The notes: generated by a model from the sequence alone, not told the origin. Counted from the stretch's first letter, positions 27,018 to 38,112 are shown. The stretch: 64,000 bases of DNA from Massilia brevitalea (GCF_030711405.1 NZ_JAULSI010000015.1:1-64000); one strand, 5' to 3'. Made by a program: numbers and translations.

Positions 27018-28216
27018 TGTTCCGCCATTTGCTGAAACTGACCTGGAAGCGCAAGTCCAGGAACCTGATGCTGAGCCTCGAGATCCTGCTCGCCTTTGCC
27101 ATCGTGTTCGGCGTCGCCGCCTTTGCTGCGCGCTACGCCCAGCTGTACCGCATGCCGCTCGGCTTCGATTCGAACGACGCCTGGTCGGTGACGATCCAGG
27201 CCGGCGACAATGGCAAGACGCGCTTCGACGCCGGCGTCTACGACAGCCTGCGGCGCGGCCTGGCCGAGCTGCCGGAAGTCAGTCGTATCGCCTTTGCCAG
27301 CTTCGAACCCTATGCGTTTTCTACGTATGCCTCGGACATGCGGCGCGACGCCAAGGCGCCGCAAGTGCACACGGAAATGATCGAAGCCGACGACGCCCTG
27401 GCCGGCGTGCTCGGGCTGAACCTGGTCGAGGGACGCTGGTTCTCCGCGCTCGACAACGGCAGCGCGGCGCGCCCGGTCGTGATCAACCGGCGCATGGCCG
27501 AGGCCATGTTCCCAGGCGTGCGCGCGGTCGGCCAGCAGTTCATCGACGGCGAAGGCGGCAAGACGACCGTTGCCTACCGCGTGGTCGGCGTGGTCGACGA
27601 ATTTCGCGCCAAGGGCGAGTTCGAGGCGCCGGTCAACTTCGCCTTCCAGCGCTTTGAAGTGGGCAGACACGACGGCGACATCCGTACCATCCTGCTGAAG
27701 GTGAAGCCCGGCACCGCGCGCGACTTCGAACGGCGCCTGAATGCGCGCCTGAAGCTGATCCGCAACGACTGGGCGTACCAGATCACGCCGCTGTCCACAC
27801 TGCGCAAGACCATGCTGCACACGCGCGCCACGCCGCTGGTGCTGGTGTCGGTGATCGCCGCCTTCATGCTGGTGATGGTCGCCTTTGGCCTGTTCGGCGC
27901 GCTGTGGCAGAACACCACCGCGCGCATTCCCGAGATCGGCCTGCGCCGCGCGATCGGCGCCAGCGCCGCAAGCATCTACCGCCAGATCGTGCTCGAACAG
28001 TTCATGCTCAGCTCGATTGCGATCGGGCTCGGCCTGGTCCTGCTGGTGCAGCTGCCGCTGACCGGCGTGTTCGGCGAGAGCCTGAACTGGGCGGTCTTCG
28101 CGGCGGCAGCGGGCCTGTCGATGGCGGTCATCTATCTGCTATCCTTGGTCTGCGCCCTGTACCCGGGCTGGCGCGCCAGCCGTCTGAGCCCGACCGAAGC
28201 GCTGCACTACGAGTAA
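27017..28216 (+). CDS. Second MacB-type ABC permease
   Basis: A 399-residue paralogue of the preceding permease, with the same plan: N-terminal TM (MLSLEILLAFAIVFGVAAFAA), periplasmic domain, and C-terminal TM cluster with EIGLRRAIGASAASIYRQIVLEQFMLSS and final SRLSPTEALHYE. The ATG overlaps the previous stop (TGATG), so the two are translated together and presumably form a heterodimer served by one ATPase. Heterodimeric pairs are known in this family. Confidence 0.85.
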   Translation: MFRHLLKLTWKRKSRNLMLSLEILLAFAIVFGVAAFAARYAQLYRMPLGFDSNDAWSVTIQAGDNGKTRFDAGVYDSLRRGLAELPEVSRIAFASFEPYAFSTYASDMRRDAKAPQVHTEMIEADDALAGVLGLNLVEGRWFSALDNGSAARPVVINRRMAEAMFPGVRAVGQQFIDGEGGKTTVAYRVVGVVDEFRAKGEFEAPVNFAFQRFEVGRHDGDIRTILLKVKPGTARDFERRLNARLKLIRNDWAYQITPLSTLRKTMLHTRATPLVLVSVIAAFMLVMVAFGLFGALWQNTTARIPEIGLRRAIGASAASIYRQIVLEQFMLSSIAIGLGLVLLVQLPLTGVFGESLNWAVFAAAAGLSMAVIYLLSLVCALYPGWRASRLSPTEALHYE

Positions 28217-28246
28217 CAGAAAACGACAAGAAAGAGACTCACCGAG

Positions 28247-29638
28247 ATGGAAGCATCACGCACTCCGCGCATCCTGGTCGTCGACGACGACGGCGCGGTC
28301 CAGGTGTCGCTGGCCCTGCTGCTCAAGCAATCCGGTTTCGACGCCGCCTGCTGCGACGGGCCGGCGCAAGCCCTGGCCCTGCTGGCGCGCGAACCCTTTG
28401 ACCTGGTCCTGCAGGACATGAACTTTTCGCTGCAGACCAGCGGCGCCGAGGGCCTGGCGCTGCTGGACGCCATCCGCAAGCAGCATCCGCAGCTGCCGGT
28501 GCTCCTGATGACGGCCTGGGGCTCGATTGGGCTGGCGGTGAATGGCATCAAGGCCGGCGCCGCCAATTTCTTCACCAAGCCCTGGGACAACGCCCAGCTG
28601 GTGGAACTGGTGCGCGCCACGCTGGACCTGGCCGGTGCACCGGCCGGCGGCCTCACGCGCGGGGCGCTCGACAGCGGCTTCGACTTTTCCGCCATCGTCG
28701 GCGAGCACCCCAAGCTGCTGCGCGTGCTGGCGACGGTAGCCCAGGTGGCGAAGACGCGGGCGCCGGTGCTGATCCTCGGTGAAAGCGGCACCGGCAAGGA
28801 GCTGGTGGCCGACGCCATCCACCGCAACAGCCCGCGCGCGGGCGCACCCATCGTCAAGATCAACACGGGTGCGATCACGCCGACGCTGTTCGAAAGCGAG
28901 ATGTTCGGCCACGTGCGCGGCGCCTTCACCGATGCGCGCAGCGATCGCAAGGGCCACATCGCCACGGCCGAAGGCGGCACCCTGTTCCTGGACGAGATCG
29001 GGGAGCTGAACCGCGGCGACCAGGTGAAACTCCTGCGCGTGCTGCAGGACGGCCGCTACCAGCCGGTCGGCGCCAGCCGCAGCGAGCAGGCCGACGTGCG
29101 TGTGGTGTCGGCCACGAACCGCGAACTGGCCGAGCTGGTGGCCGCCGGCGAATTCCGCGAAGACCTGTTCTACCGCCTGAACCTGATCACCATCCGCCTG
29201 CCGCCGCTGCGCGAGCGGCGCAGCGACATCCCCCTGCTGGCGAGGCACATCGCGGCAAGCGTGGCCGCCAGCTATGGCCTGGGCGAGGTCGGCCTGAGCG
29301 CCAGCGCGCTGGAGTAGCTGGGCGCCCAGCCCTGGCCCGGCAACATCCGCCAGCTCAAGCAAACGCTGGAACGCACCCTGCTCCTGGCCGGCAAGGCGCA
29401 ATTGACAGGCGCCGACTTCGCCGCCGGCCAGCATGACGAGGCAGGAGGCGCACCGCGCCTGGGCGTGGACGGCATGACGCTGGAACAGGTGGAGCGCCAC
29501 ATGATCGAGCAGGCGCTCGACCAGCACGGCGGCAACATCACACGCGTGGCCAAGGCGCTCGGCCTGTCGCGCACGGCCCTGTACCGGAGACTGGAACGCC
29601 ACGGCCTGGCCGAACCCGGCGCCGAGGACGGCGCGTGA
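28247..29638 (+). pseudogene. Sigma-54-dependent response regulator with in-frame TAG
   Basis: An NtrC-family regulator. Receiver domain with Asp57 in DLVLQDMNF; AAA+ domain with Walker A GESGTGKE (178-185) and the sigma-54 contact loop as GAFTDA (225-230, canonical GAFTGA). An in-frame TAG at 29315-29317 (codon 357) stops translation inside the AAA+ domain. The frame continues intact after it with PWPGNIRQLKQTLERTLLLAGK and a Fis-type helix-turn-helix (GGNITRVAKALGLSRTALYRRLERHGL) until 29638. Related proteins would have a coding residue there, perhaps Trp (TGG). The truncated product would lack DNA binding. Could be a sequencing error or true mutation; the downstream kinase frame is intact. 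Confidence 0.8.
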
Positions 29639-31029
29639 CGCTGCGCCTGCGCCTGGGCGCCTACCTGCTGGCGCTGCACCTGCTGCTGTTCGGCGCCGCG
29701 GCCTGGCTGCTGATCGACCGTCCGGTGTGGTTCGTCGCCGCCGAAGCGCTGCTGCTGGGCAGCCTGGTGCTGGGCTTCGCGCTGCTGCGGCGTGCGCTCG
29801 AACCGCTCGGCTACACGCGCCGCTTCCACGATCTGCTGCAGGACGGGCATTACGCGAACCGCCTTGCGGCGCCGGCCTCGCGCGAGCTGGAAGAACTGGT
29901 CGCCATGTTCAACACCATGCTGGCCGCCCTGCACCGCGAGCGCCTGGCCGCCGGCGAGCAGCAGGGTTTCCTCGACCGCCTGCTGGAAGCGACGCCGGGC
30001 GCGGTGCTGGTCTTCGATTTCGACGGCGCCGTCAGCCTGGTGAACGCCAGCGCCCTGGCCCTGCTCGGCATCGAACGGCCGCAAGGCCATGCGCTGCCCG
30101 CCTGGCTGGCCGGCACGGCGCCGCTTGCGCATGGGCTGGATGCACGGGGACGCGAACGCAGCCTCGATCTGATCGCCCAGCTCGACGCCCTGCCCCTGGG
30201 CGACAGCCGCCTGCTGACCGACCTCGAAGGCCGCCGCTACCGGGCCCAGCGCGGCCAGTTCTACGACCGCGGTTTTGCGCGCCACTTCCTGATGGTCGAG
30301 GAACTGACGGCGGAGCTGGAAGACTCGGAGCGCGCCACCTACGCCAAGCTGGTGCGGGTGCTGGCGCACGAGGTGAACAACACGGTTGCCGCGACCCGTT
30401 CCGTGCTCGATTCGCTGCTGTTCTACCGCAGCCAACTGGCGGAGTCGGACGCCGCCGATTTCGCCACCGCCATCGAGGCGGTCAAGCGGCGCAACCTGAG
30501 CCTGGGCGAATTCATCGACCGTTTTACGCGCGTGGTGAAGATGCCGGCGCCGGAGCTGCGGCCGGTGCGCATGAAGGAAATGGTCGACGATATCTTGTGG
30601 CTGAACCGCGAACTGTGCGCCAGCCGCGGCATCACGCTCCGCTGGCGCCGCTGCGACGACGTGCCGGCGGTGGCGCTGGATGCGCAATTGATGGAAGGGG
30701 CGCTGCTGAACATCGTGAAGAATGCGATCGAGGCGGTGGCGGCCAGGCAGGCAGCCGGGGTCGCGGGCGGGCAGGTGGAACTGTCGCTGGAGCGCGATGG
30801 CGATGGCGTGGTGCTGGCGGTGTTCGACTCGGCCGACCTGCTGGGCGAAGTGCCGCCAAGGCAGCTGTTCACGCCCTTCTTCAGCACCAAGCAGGGTGGC
30901 CAGGGGATCGGGCTGATGTTCGTGCGCGAGGTGTTGATGCGGCACGGGTTTGCGTATTCGCTGGCGTCGACCGGCCATGGCGAGACGCGGTTCGCTATCC
31001 GCTTCTCTATTACGGCCCGGGACGCGTGA
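29635..31029 (+). CDS. Sensor histidine kinase of the sigma-54 system
   Basis: A 464-residue membrane kinase. Two N-terminal TM helices (about 8-27 and 31-52), a HAMP-like linker and PAS-like domain (LLEATPGAVLVFDFDGAVSLVN), then the H-box LAHEVNNTVAATRSV with His245 as the phosphorylation site. ATP-binding boxes follow: NIVKNAIEAVA, and G box GGQGIGLMFVREV. The arrangement HK-NtrC-type regulator is like that of the NtrB/AtoS group. The GTG start overlaps the regulator stop by four bases. It would phosphorylate the regulator and so drive the sigma-54 promoter. Confidence 0.88.
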   Translation: MTLRLRLGAYLLALHLLLFGAAAWLLIDRPVWFVAAEALLLGSLVLGFALLRRALEPLGYTRRFHDLLQDGHYANRLAAPASRELEELVAMFNTMLAALHRERLAAGEQQGFLDRLLEATPGAVLVFDFDGAVSLVNASALALLGIERPQGHALPAWLAGTAPLAHGLDARGRERSLDLIAQLDALPLGDSRLLTDLEGRRYRAQRGQFYDRGFARHFLMVEELTAELEDSERATYAKLVRVLAHEVNNTVAATRSVLDSLLFYRSQLAESDAADFATAIEAVKRRNLSLGEFIDRFTRVVKMPAPELRPVRMKEMVDDILWLNRELCASRGITLRWRRCDDVPAVALDAQLMEGALLNIVKNAIEAVAARQAAGVAGGQVELSLERDGDGVVLAVFDSADLLGEVPPRQLFTPFFSTKQGGQGIGLMFVREVLMRHGFAYSLASTGHGETRFAIRFSITARDA

Positions 31030-31069
31030 ATCGGCAACGGGACGCGTGATTCGGGCCCGGGACGTGTGA
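31018..31069. repeat. 20-bp direct repeats at the kinase stop codon
   Basis: CGGGACGCGTGA, CGGGACGCGTGA and CGGGACGTGTGA begin at 31018, 31038 and 31058, exactly 20 bp apart. The first contains the TGA of the sensor-kinase gene. The last leads directly into the palindrome array. Confidence 0.8.
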
Positions 31070-31070
31070 C

Positions 31071-31102
31071 GTACGGTGGGCACCCCGTGCCCACGCGGTA
31101 CG
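31071..31102. repeat. REP-like palindrome before the 152-bp array
   Basis: A variant of the GGTGGGC palindrome family (GGTGGGCACCCCGTGCCCAC) in the opposite orientation to the copies inside the array that follows. It pairs with them as the other arm of a REPIN-like arrangement. Confidence 0.75.
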
Positions 31103-31119
31103 CACGTAAGCTTGCACCG

Positions 31120-31790
31120 CTGGCGGCACCGACTCGCTCGCGACATGCGCAACGGCCCGGACGCCCGTTCGATTGCCCTGTCCATCGCATGCTTCGCGAG
31201 CGAACATTCGCCGCTAGAGGTGCAAGGATGCGCACGTAACCGCGTGGGCACGGAGTGCCCACCCTACGTTGCTGGCGGCACCGACTCGCTCGCGACAGAC
31301 GCAAAGGCTACGACATTTGTTCGATTGCCGTGTCCATCTCATGCTTCGCGAGCGAACATTCGCCGCTAGAGGTGCAAGGATGCGCACGTAACCGCGTGGG
31401 CACGGAGTGCCCACCCTACGTTGCTGGCGGCACCGACTCGCTCGCGACATAGGCAAAGGCTACGACATTTGTTCGATTGCCGTGTCCATCTCATGCTTCG
31501 CGAGCGAACATTCGCCGCAAAGGGTGCAAGGATACGCACGTAACCGCGTGGGCACGGAGTGCCCACCCTACGTTGCTGGCGGCACCGACTCGCTCGCGAC
31601 ATAGGCAAAGGCTACGACATTTGTTCGATTGCCGTGTCCATCTCATGCTTCGCGAGCGAACATTCGCCGCAAAGGGTGCAAGGATACGCACGTAACCGCG
31701 TGGGCACGGAGTGCCCACCGTACGTTGCTGGCGGCGCCGACTCGCTCGCGACACGCGCAACGGCCACGACATTTATTCGATTGCCGTAGC
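31120..31790. repeat. Tandem array of 152-bp REP-containing units
   Basis: CTGGCGGCACCGACTCGCTCG begins at 31120, 31272, 31424, 31576 and, with one change, 31728: an exact 152-bp period in four full units plus a partial fifth. Each unit also has TTCGCGAGCGAACATTCGCC and a GTGGGCACGGAGTGCCCAC palindrome (31239-31268 and every 152 bp after). Units are nearly identical, the middle ones most so. 152 is not a multiple of three, so the short open frames here change frame between units and are not credible genes. This fills 31030-31796, where I see no gene. Confidence 0.9.
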
Positions 31791-31796
31791 CGACGT

Positions 31797-31836
31797 AAAA
31801 AAACCGCGGCGGGATGGCTCCGGCCGCGGTTTTTTC
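31797..31836 (-). terminator. Rho-independent terminator of the S46 peptidase gene
   Basis: ACCGCGGC (31803-31810) and GCCGCGGT (31823-31830) form a GC-rich stem with A- and T-runs on either side, so the hairpin reads as a terminator on both strands. The gene that ends leftwards at 31853 is its most likely user. Confidence 0.85.
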
Positions 31837-31852
31837 CATGCTTAATCCCGGA

Positions 31853-33988
<2,136 letters not shown>

Positions 33989-34083
33989 GGTAAGACCCCG
34001 GTGAATGAAAACAAGCGGCGAGTATAGCCGGGTTGCCGGGGCGGGAAAACGGTTTTTTGGCGCGAATGGAAGACGCGTAAAGA

Positions 34084-34120
34084 CGACGGCACCGCCGGCC
34101 AGGCCTGGCGTGCCGCCGTC
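34084..34120 (-). terminator. Possible terminator of the PEP-CTERM gene
   Basis: GACGGCA (34084-34090) can pair with TGCCGCCGTC (34111-34120), leaving a structured middle. There is no strong T-run on the minus strand, so termination is only plausible. Confidence 0.35.
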
Positions 34121-34138
34121 AAACGGCGCGGCGGCGAA

Positions 34139-34942
34139 TCAGGCGCGCTTGCGCTTGCGGGCCGTGACGGCTGCCGCGATCCCCAGGCCCAGCAGCGCCA
34201 GGCTGGCCGGTTCCGGCACCTCGCCGGCAGCGGCGGTTTCGAAGTTGAAGCGCTGGCCGTCGGCGCCGAAGGCATAGTGCACGTTGTCGACGAAGCCGGT
34301 GAAGCTGCCGTTCCAGCCCGAGCCGATGCCGAACTCGATACCGAGGATGGCGCTGTTCGCACCCAGCACATCGGCCGGCGCGCCCGGACGCGGGCCGTTC
34401 ATCCACTCGGCCAGCATGGTGCCGTAGTTTTCCACGGTGTTCCCCGGCGCGAACTGGCGCATCCAGAAATTGCCGCCGATGATGTCGCTGCTGGTCCAGG
34501 CGCCGTCGACCAGGCCGCCGCCGTTGTAGATCTGTTCCCAGATCAGGTAGCCGGTATCGTCCTGCGTGTCGATGTTGCCGTCGGCGTCGTACACCAGGCG
34601 CAGCGCCGGCTGCAGGTGGGCGGCGGCGGTGCCGCCGGCGGCGCGGTACCAGTCGTAGCTGAGGGCGCTCAGGTTGCCGAGCGTGCGTCCGGCAACGTAA
34701 CCCCAGGTGAAGGCGAAGTCGGCCTTGCCGTTGCCGTCGGCCAGCGACATCTCGACCGAGCCGTTGCCGTCGCGGGCATTCGTATTGGTAATCGCCGCGC
34801 TGCTGTTGACGCGCACGTTGGTCACGTTCCAGTGGTTCAGGCCGGGGCCCATGTCCTCGGGCGTGACGGTGATGGCGGCGGCGTGGGCGCCGGTGCCGGT
34901 GACGGCAGCGGCCAGCAGCGCTGCGTGAAGTAGCGTTTTCAT
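34139..34942 (-). CDS. PEP-CTERM sorting-domain protein
   Basis: A 267-residue exported protein. Signal peptide MKTLLHAALLAAAVTGTGAHA; mature part is a beta-rich single domain (GNVRVNSSAAI..., DGNGKADFAFTWGYVAG) with no known catalytic motif; C-terminal tail is a complete PEP-CTERM signal: the VPEPAS motif, a hydrophobic helix LALLGLGIAAAV and the basic end ARKRKRA. Such proteins are cut and released or anchored by exosortase (EpsH/XrtA type), encoded elsewhere. AGGGG six bases before the ATG selects 34942 over upstream Met codons. Function beyond sorting is unknown. Confidence 0.88.
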   Translation of the reverse strand: MKTLLHAALLAAAVTGTGAHAAAITVTPEDMGPGLNHWNVTNVRVNSSAAITNTNARDGNGSVEMSLADGNGKADFAFTWGYVAGRTLGNLSALSYDWYRAAGGTAAAHLQPALRLVYDADGNIDTQDDTGYLIWEQIYNGGGLVDGAWTSSDIIGGNFWMRQFAPGNTVENYGTMLAEWMNGPRPGAPADVLGANSAILGIEFGIGSGWNGSFTGFVDNVHYAFGADGQRFNFETAAAGEVPEPASLALLGLGIAAAVTARKRKRA

Positions 34943-35106
34943 GTTCATCCCCTGTTTGGAAAGTTTCATTATTTTTAACTGCGGAAATATACTATCAGCA
35001 TAGTGTTGCAAACAAGTACATATTTTATGGCTGAGTAGGCTGCCGGCAACAGCCGCGGACGCTTGCGGCTAGAATGGCCGCTTCACCGCTTCACTTCCGC
35101 ACCGCC

Positions 35107-36129
35107 ATGGACCGTTTCTCCGCCCTGATGCGCCGCCTGGCCATCGAACCCTATACCCTCGCCCTGCTCGGCATGGTCGTGCTGGCCAGCTTCCTGCCCG
35201 CCAGCGGCCAGGTGGCCGCCGCCCTCGGCAACGTCACCACCTTCGCCATCGGCCTGCTGTTCTTTCTGCACGGCGCCAAGCTCTCGCGCGAAGCCATCGT
35301 CGCCGGCATCATGCACTGGCGCCTGCACCTGCTGGTGCTGGCCTCGACCTTTGTCATGTTCCCGCTGATGGGCCTGGCCATCAAGCCGCTGGCGCTTGGC
35401 CTGCTCACGCCCGACCTGTACCTCGGCATCCTGTTCCTGTGCGTGCTGCCGTCGACCGTGCAATCCTCGATTGCCTTTACCGCCATGGCGCGCGGGAACG
35501 TAGCGGCGGCCGTGTGCAGCGCCTCTGCCTCGAACTTCCTCGGCATTTTCCTGACGCCGCTGCTGGTGGGCGCATTCATCGTCCAGGGCGCGGGCGACGC
35601 CGGCTTCGGCTGGGGGCAGGTACTGAGCATCGTCGAACAGCTACTGCTGCCTTTCCTCGCCGGCCAGTTGCTGCGCCCCTGGATCGGCGCCTTCATCGAC
35701 CGCCACAAGCCGGTGCTGCGCTATGTCGACCAGGGTTCGATTTTGCTGGTGGTGTACACCGCGTTTTCCGAGTCCGTCACCGAAGGCCTGTGGCAGCACG
35801 TCTCCGGCGCCACGCTGGCCGCCCTGCTCGGCATCTGCGCCCTGATGCTGGCGATTGCCCTGGCGCTGGCCACCTGGACCAGCCGCCGCCTGGGCTTCTC
35901 GAAAGAGGACGAGATCACCATCGTCTTCTGCGGCTCGAAGAAAAGCCTGGCGACTGGCGTGCCGATGGCCAAGGTGCTGTTCGCGCCCTCGGCGCTGGGC
36001 ATGATCATCCTGCCCGTGATGCTGTTCCACCAGATCCAGCTGATGGTGTGCGCTGTGCTGGCGCAACGCTGGGCGCGGCGGGCGCAGCAGGCTGGGGCTG
36101 TGCCTGCGGCCGAAAAACAGGGCGCCTGA
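35107..36129 (+). CDS. Bile acid:Na+ symporter family (YfeH-type) transporter
   Basis: A 340-residue polytopic protein of about nine to ten helices in the SBF-like (YfeH/PF13593) family. Marks are FAIGLLFFLHGAKLSREA, CVLPSTVQSSIAFTAMARGN (a crossing-point motif) and FCGSKKSLATGVPMAKVLF near the C-terminus. The name comes from mammalian bile-acid carriers; the bacterial substrate is unknown. The ATG at 35107 begins at the conserved MDRFSALM. It stands alone, divergent from the PEP-CTERM gene. Confidence 0.87.
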   Translation: MDRFSALMRRLAIEPYTLALLGMVVLASFLPASGQVAAALGNVTTFAIGLLFFLHGAKLSREAIVAGIMHWRLHLLVLASTFVMFPLMGLAIKPLALGLLTPDLYLGILFLCVLPSTVQSSIAFTAMARGNVAAAVCSASASNFLGIFLTPLLVGAFIVQGAGDAGFGWGQVLSIVEQLLLPFLAGQLLRPWIGAFIDRHKPVLRYVDQGSILLVVYTAFSESVTEGLWQHVSGATLAALLGICALMLAIALALATWTSRRLGFSKEDEITIVFCGSKKSLATGVPMAKVLFAPSALGMIILPVMLFHQIQLMVCAVLAQRWARRAQQAGAVPAAEKQGA

Positions 36130-36287
36130 GGCGATCCGCCTGGATTCCAATAGTTCCGTCAATGAACAGACGGGTCAGCGATTTGGCCCCGTGTCCTGAG
36201 AGAGCGCAAACAACCTATTGGCGCAAGTTGCCTTCCCTTTGAAACCTGTCACGCTTTAGCGAAGACGCTGACCAAATGGAGCAGGCA

Positions 36288-36959
36288 ATGCCACGAGAAC
36301 ATGGCTCGCACGAGACCGAGGAAGAGCGGTTTGCCCAGATCACGCGCCGGGTCTGGAAGGCAGTATGGAAAATCGTCGCGCCCGGAGCGGCGCTGGGCCT
36401 GGTATTCATGCTGTTCGGCGCACAGTTGGCGGACCACAAGACCTACGGGGATGTCGCCGCATCCCTGCTCGGCGAAATCGGCACCGGCTTCATCGTCGCC
36501 TGCATTGCCGTGTTCGGCTACGAGTATCTGCGCGATGTGTCGGGCGTCATCGAGGAGCAACGTGAATTTCGCGACCAGGTCGCGTTGTTCAAGGAAATCA
36601 ACGAACGCGCGGCCGACCAGGCACTCGGTGACGACCTGCTCAGGGTGCTCGAACATACCGACCTGACAAAGCAGTTGGTGGCGACGGTACAGCAGGCGGT
36701 GGACATCAAGGAACGCTCCAGGACCAGGAAAACCGATCCGGACAGGGCGCGTCCCGGGCTGCCGGTTTCCAGCCACACGCCCGACATTTTGCACGGCGAC
36801 GCTTGCCTCAGCCTGATGGCGGACCTGGCGGTTGAATCCGTGAAGTTCGCCGAAACCCTGAATTTCTTCCACGAAGACGTGTCGAACCGGACCTTCGTGC
36901 CCGAGGGCCGGGAAACAACGGGGGTCAAGTCTGACATCCGGACACGAGCCCGGCCGTAG
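36288..36959 (+). CDS. Two-helix membrane protein of unknown function, chimeric C-terminus
   Basis: A 223-residue protein. A short cytoplasmic N-terminus is followed by two TM helices (about 28-48 and 60-82) and a helical, charged C-terminal part (VIEEQREFRDQVALFKEINERAADQAL) that may be a coiled coil. GGAG six bases before 36288 favours this ATG over the one at 36276. The last 14 residues (TTGVKSDIRTRARP) are read from a copy of the GGGGTCAAGTCTG repeat, so the natural C-terminus seems replaced by element sequence. I do not recognise a family. Confidence 0.65.
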   Translation: MPREHGSHETEEERFAQITRRVWKAVWKIVAPGAALGLVFMLFGAQLADHKTYGDVAASLLGEIGTGFIVACIAVFGYEYLRDVSGVIEEQREFRDQVALFKEINERAADQALGDDLLRVLEHTDLTKQLVATVQQAVDIKERSRTRKTDPDRARPGLPVSSHTPDILHGDACLSLMADLAVESVKFAETLNFFHEDVSNRTFVPEGRETTGVKSDIRTRARP

Positions 36960-36968
36960 ATACAGGCG
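36919..36968. repeat. GGGGTCAAGTCTG repeat, copy 1
   Basis: GGGGGTCAAGTCTG with a downstream GGACACGAGCCC matches the left arm of the element at 44181-44291. It covers the end of the membrane protein at 36288-36959 and ends just before the convergent zinc-ribbon gene. Confidence 0.75.
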
Positions 36969-36974
36969 GGCAGC

Positions 36975-37346
36975 CTAGACCGCGTATCCGGCGCCGCAAT
37001 GGATGCAGGCAAAACGCTTCCTGCGCATCACGCTCGTCACCACGCCAGCCCAGCCCGCCGCGCGCGATTGCGACAGCGAGGCCGGATGCGGCGCCTTGAA
37101 GCCCTGGATCGTCGGGTGCTTGCCGCAGCCCGGACAGCGGTGCAGCAGGGCCAGCACGACGTGTACCCCGCCGCCCAGGAACATCCCCCACAAGGCCAGC
37201 CTCGTGGCGCCGCCAACCGCAGGAAGCATGAAGGCGCTGATCCACCAGAGCAATGCCGCCAGCGCCATGAACGACCAGGTCACGACGACGCTGGCGGCAT
37301 CGGCGCGCAGCAGGCGCGCTTGCGGATACGGTGGCAAGGTATTCAT
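36975..37346 (-). CDS. Small membrane protein with C-terminal zinc ribbon
   Basis: A 123-residue protein: two hydrophobic segments (VTWSFMALAALLWWISAFML and LALWGMFLGGGVHVVLALLH) followed by CPGCGKH and CIHCGAGY, which form a four-Cys zinc-ribbon arrangement. The start at 37346 is picked from where the hydrophobic topology begins; longer frames would read through the region opposite another promoter. Function unknown; many such small proteins sit in the cytoplasmic membrane with the ribbon in the cytosol. Divergent from the lipoprotein gene. Confidence 0.6.
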   Translation of the reverse strand: MNTLPPYPQARLLRADAASVVVTWSFMALAALLWWISAFMLPAVGGATRLALWGMFLGGGVHVVLALLHRCPGCGKHPTIQGFKAPHPASLSQSRAAGWAGVVTSVMRRKRFACIHCGAGYAV

Positions 37347-37506
37347 GAATGATTCCAATAAAATCAGGCGGTTATTCATTACACCCAGAACTGAAAGCCG
37401 AGTCACCGCAGGTCTGGCGACCATCCCTTGTGTCCAGCCGTGCCGCTGGAACTGGATGTTCAAAGTATAGTCCTTACTCAACCATTGAAGAGAAGAAAGG
37501 CGAACC

Positions 37507-38112
37507 ATGCGAACAACCCTCCTACTCGGCATGATCGCACTTCTGGCTGCGTGCTCGAAACAACCGGCGCCGCCTGCCGCATCAAACGATCAGGGCGTGG
37601 CGAGCTCCGCTCCCGCCACCACGCCGCCACCGACCGATGCCGAGGCCAGCGCGCCGGTGGCAGCATCGCCCACGGATGCAGCGCCGAACATGTTAAGCGC
37701 CGAAGGTTTCGGCGCCATCCGCTTCGGCATGACGCTGGAACAGGCGCAGCAGGCCGCCGGCAGCAAGGCCGCCCTGCCCGAGCCCTTCGACCCCGGCTGC
37801 AGCATGGTGCGCTTCCCTACCCTGCCCAAGCTGCGCTTCATGGTCGAAAACAATGTCGTCACGCGCGCCGACGCCGAACCCGGTATCGAGAACGCCGTCG
37901 GCGTACCCTTTGGCGCCACGCTCACGCAGATCCGCGCCAGCCAGCCCGCGGCCGAGGTCACGCCGCACAAGTACGACGAGCACGGCCAGTACGTCACCTT
38001 CCCGAGCGCCGGCGGCCGTTCCGCCATCATCCTGGAGGTCACCGGCAGCAAGGTAACGAAGATGCGCGCCGGCCTGCAGCCGGCGGTCGCCTACGTCGAA
38101 ACCTGCGGCTAG
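37507..38112 (+). CDS. Lipoprotein with C-terminal beta-rich domain
   Basis: A 201-residue protein. The signal peptide ends in the lipobox LLAAC (Cys16), so the product is lipid-anchored. A Pro/Ala/Ser-rich linker of about 45 residues follows, then a compact domain (GFGAIRFGMTLEQAQQA, FDPGCSMVRFP, FMVENNVVTRADAEPGIENAVGVPFGATLTQIRA) with two Cys. The GxxFGMTLEQA-type repeat resembles periplasmic domains of unknown function. Clear AAGAAAGG site 7-9 bases before the ATG. Confidence 0.75.
   Translation: MRTTLLLGMIALLAACSKQPAPPAASNDQGVASSAPATTPPPTDAEASAPVAASPTDAAPNMLSAEGFGAIRFGMTLEQAQQAAGSKAALPEPFDPGCSMVRFPTLPKLRFMVENNVVTRADAEPGIENAVGVPFGATLTQIRASQPAAEVTPHKYDEHGQYVTFPSAGGRSAIILEVTGSKVTKMRAGLQPAVAYVETCG

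Noticed and set aside
31214..31789. Series of short ORFs with similar sequences in the repeat array
   Set aside because: The same frames reappear with each 152-bp unit and change phase because 152 is not a multiple of three; they have no start-site evidence.
31120..31790. CRISPR array in the 152-bp repeats
   Set aside because: Period is 152 bp and the whole unit is conserved, not a short repeat with unique spacers; no cas gene is near.
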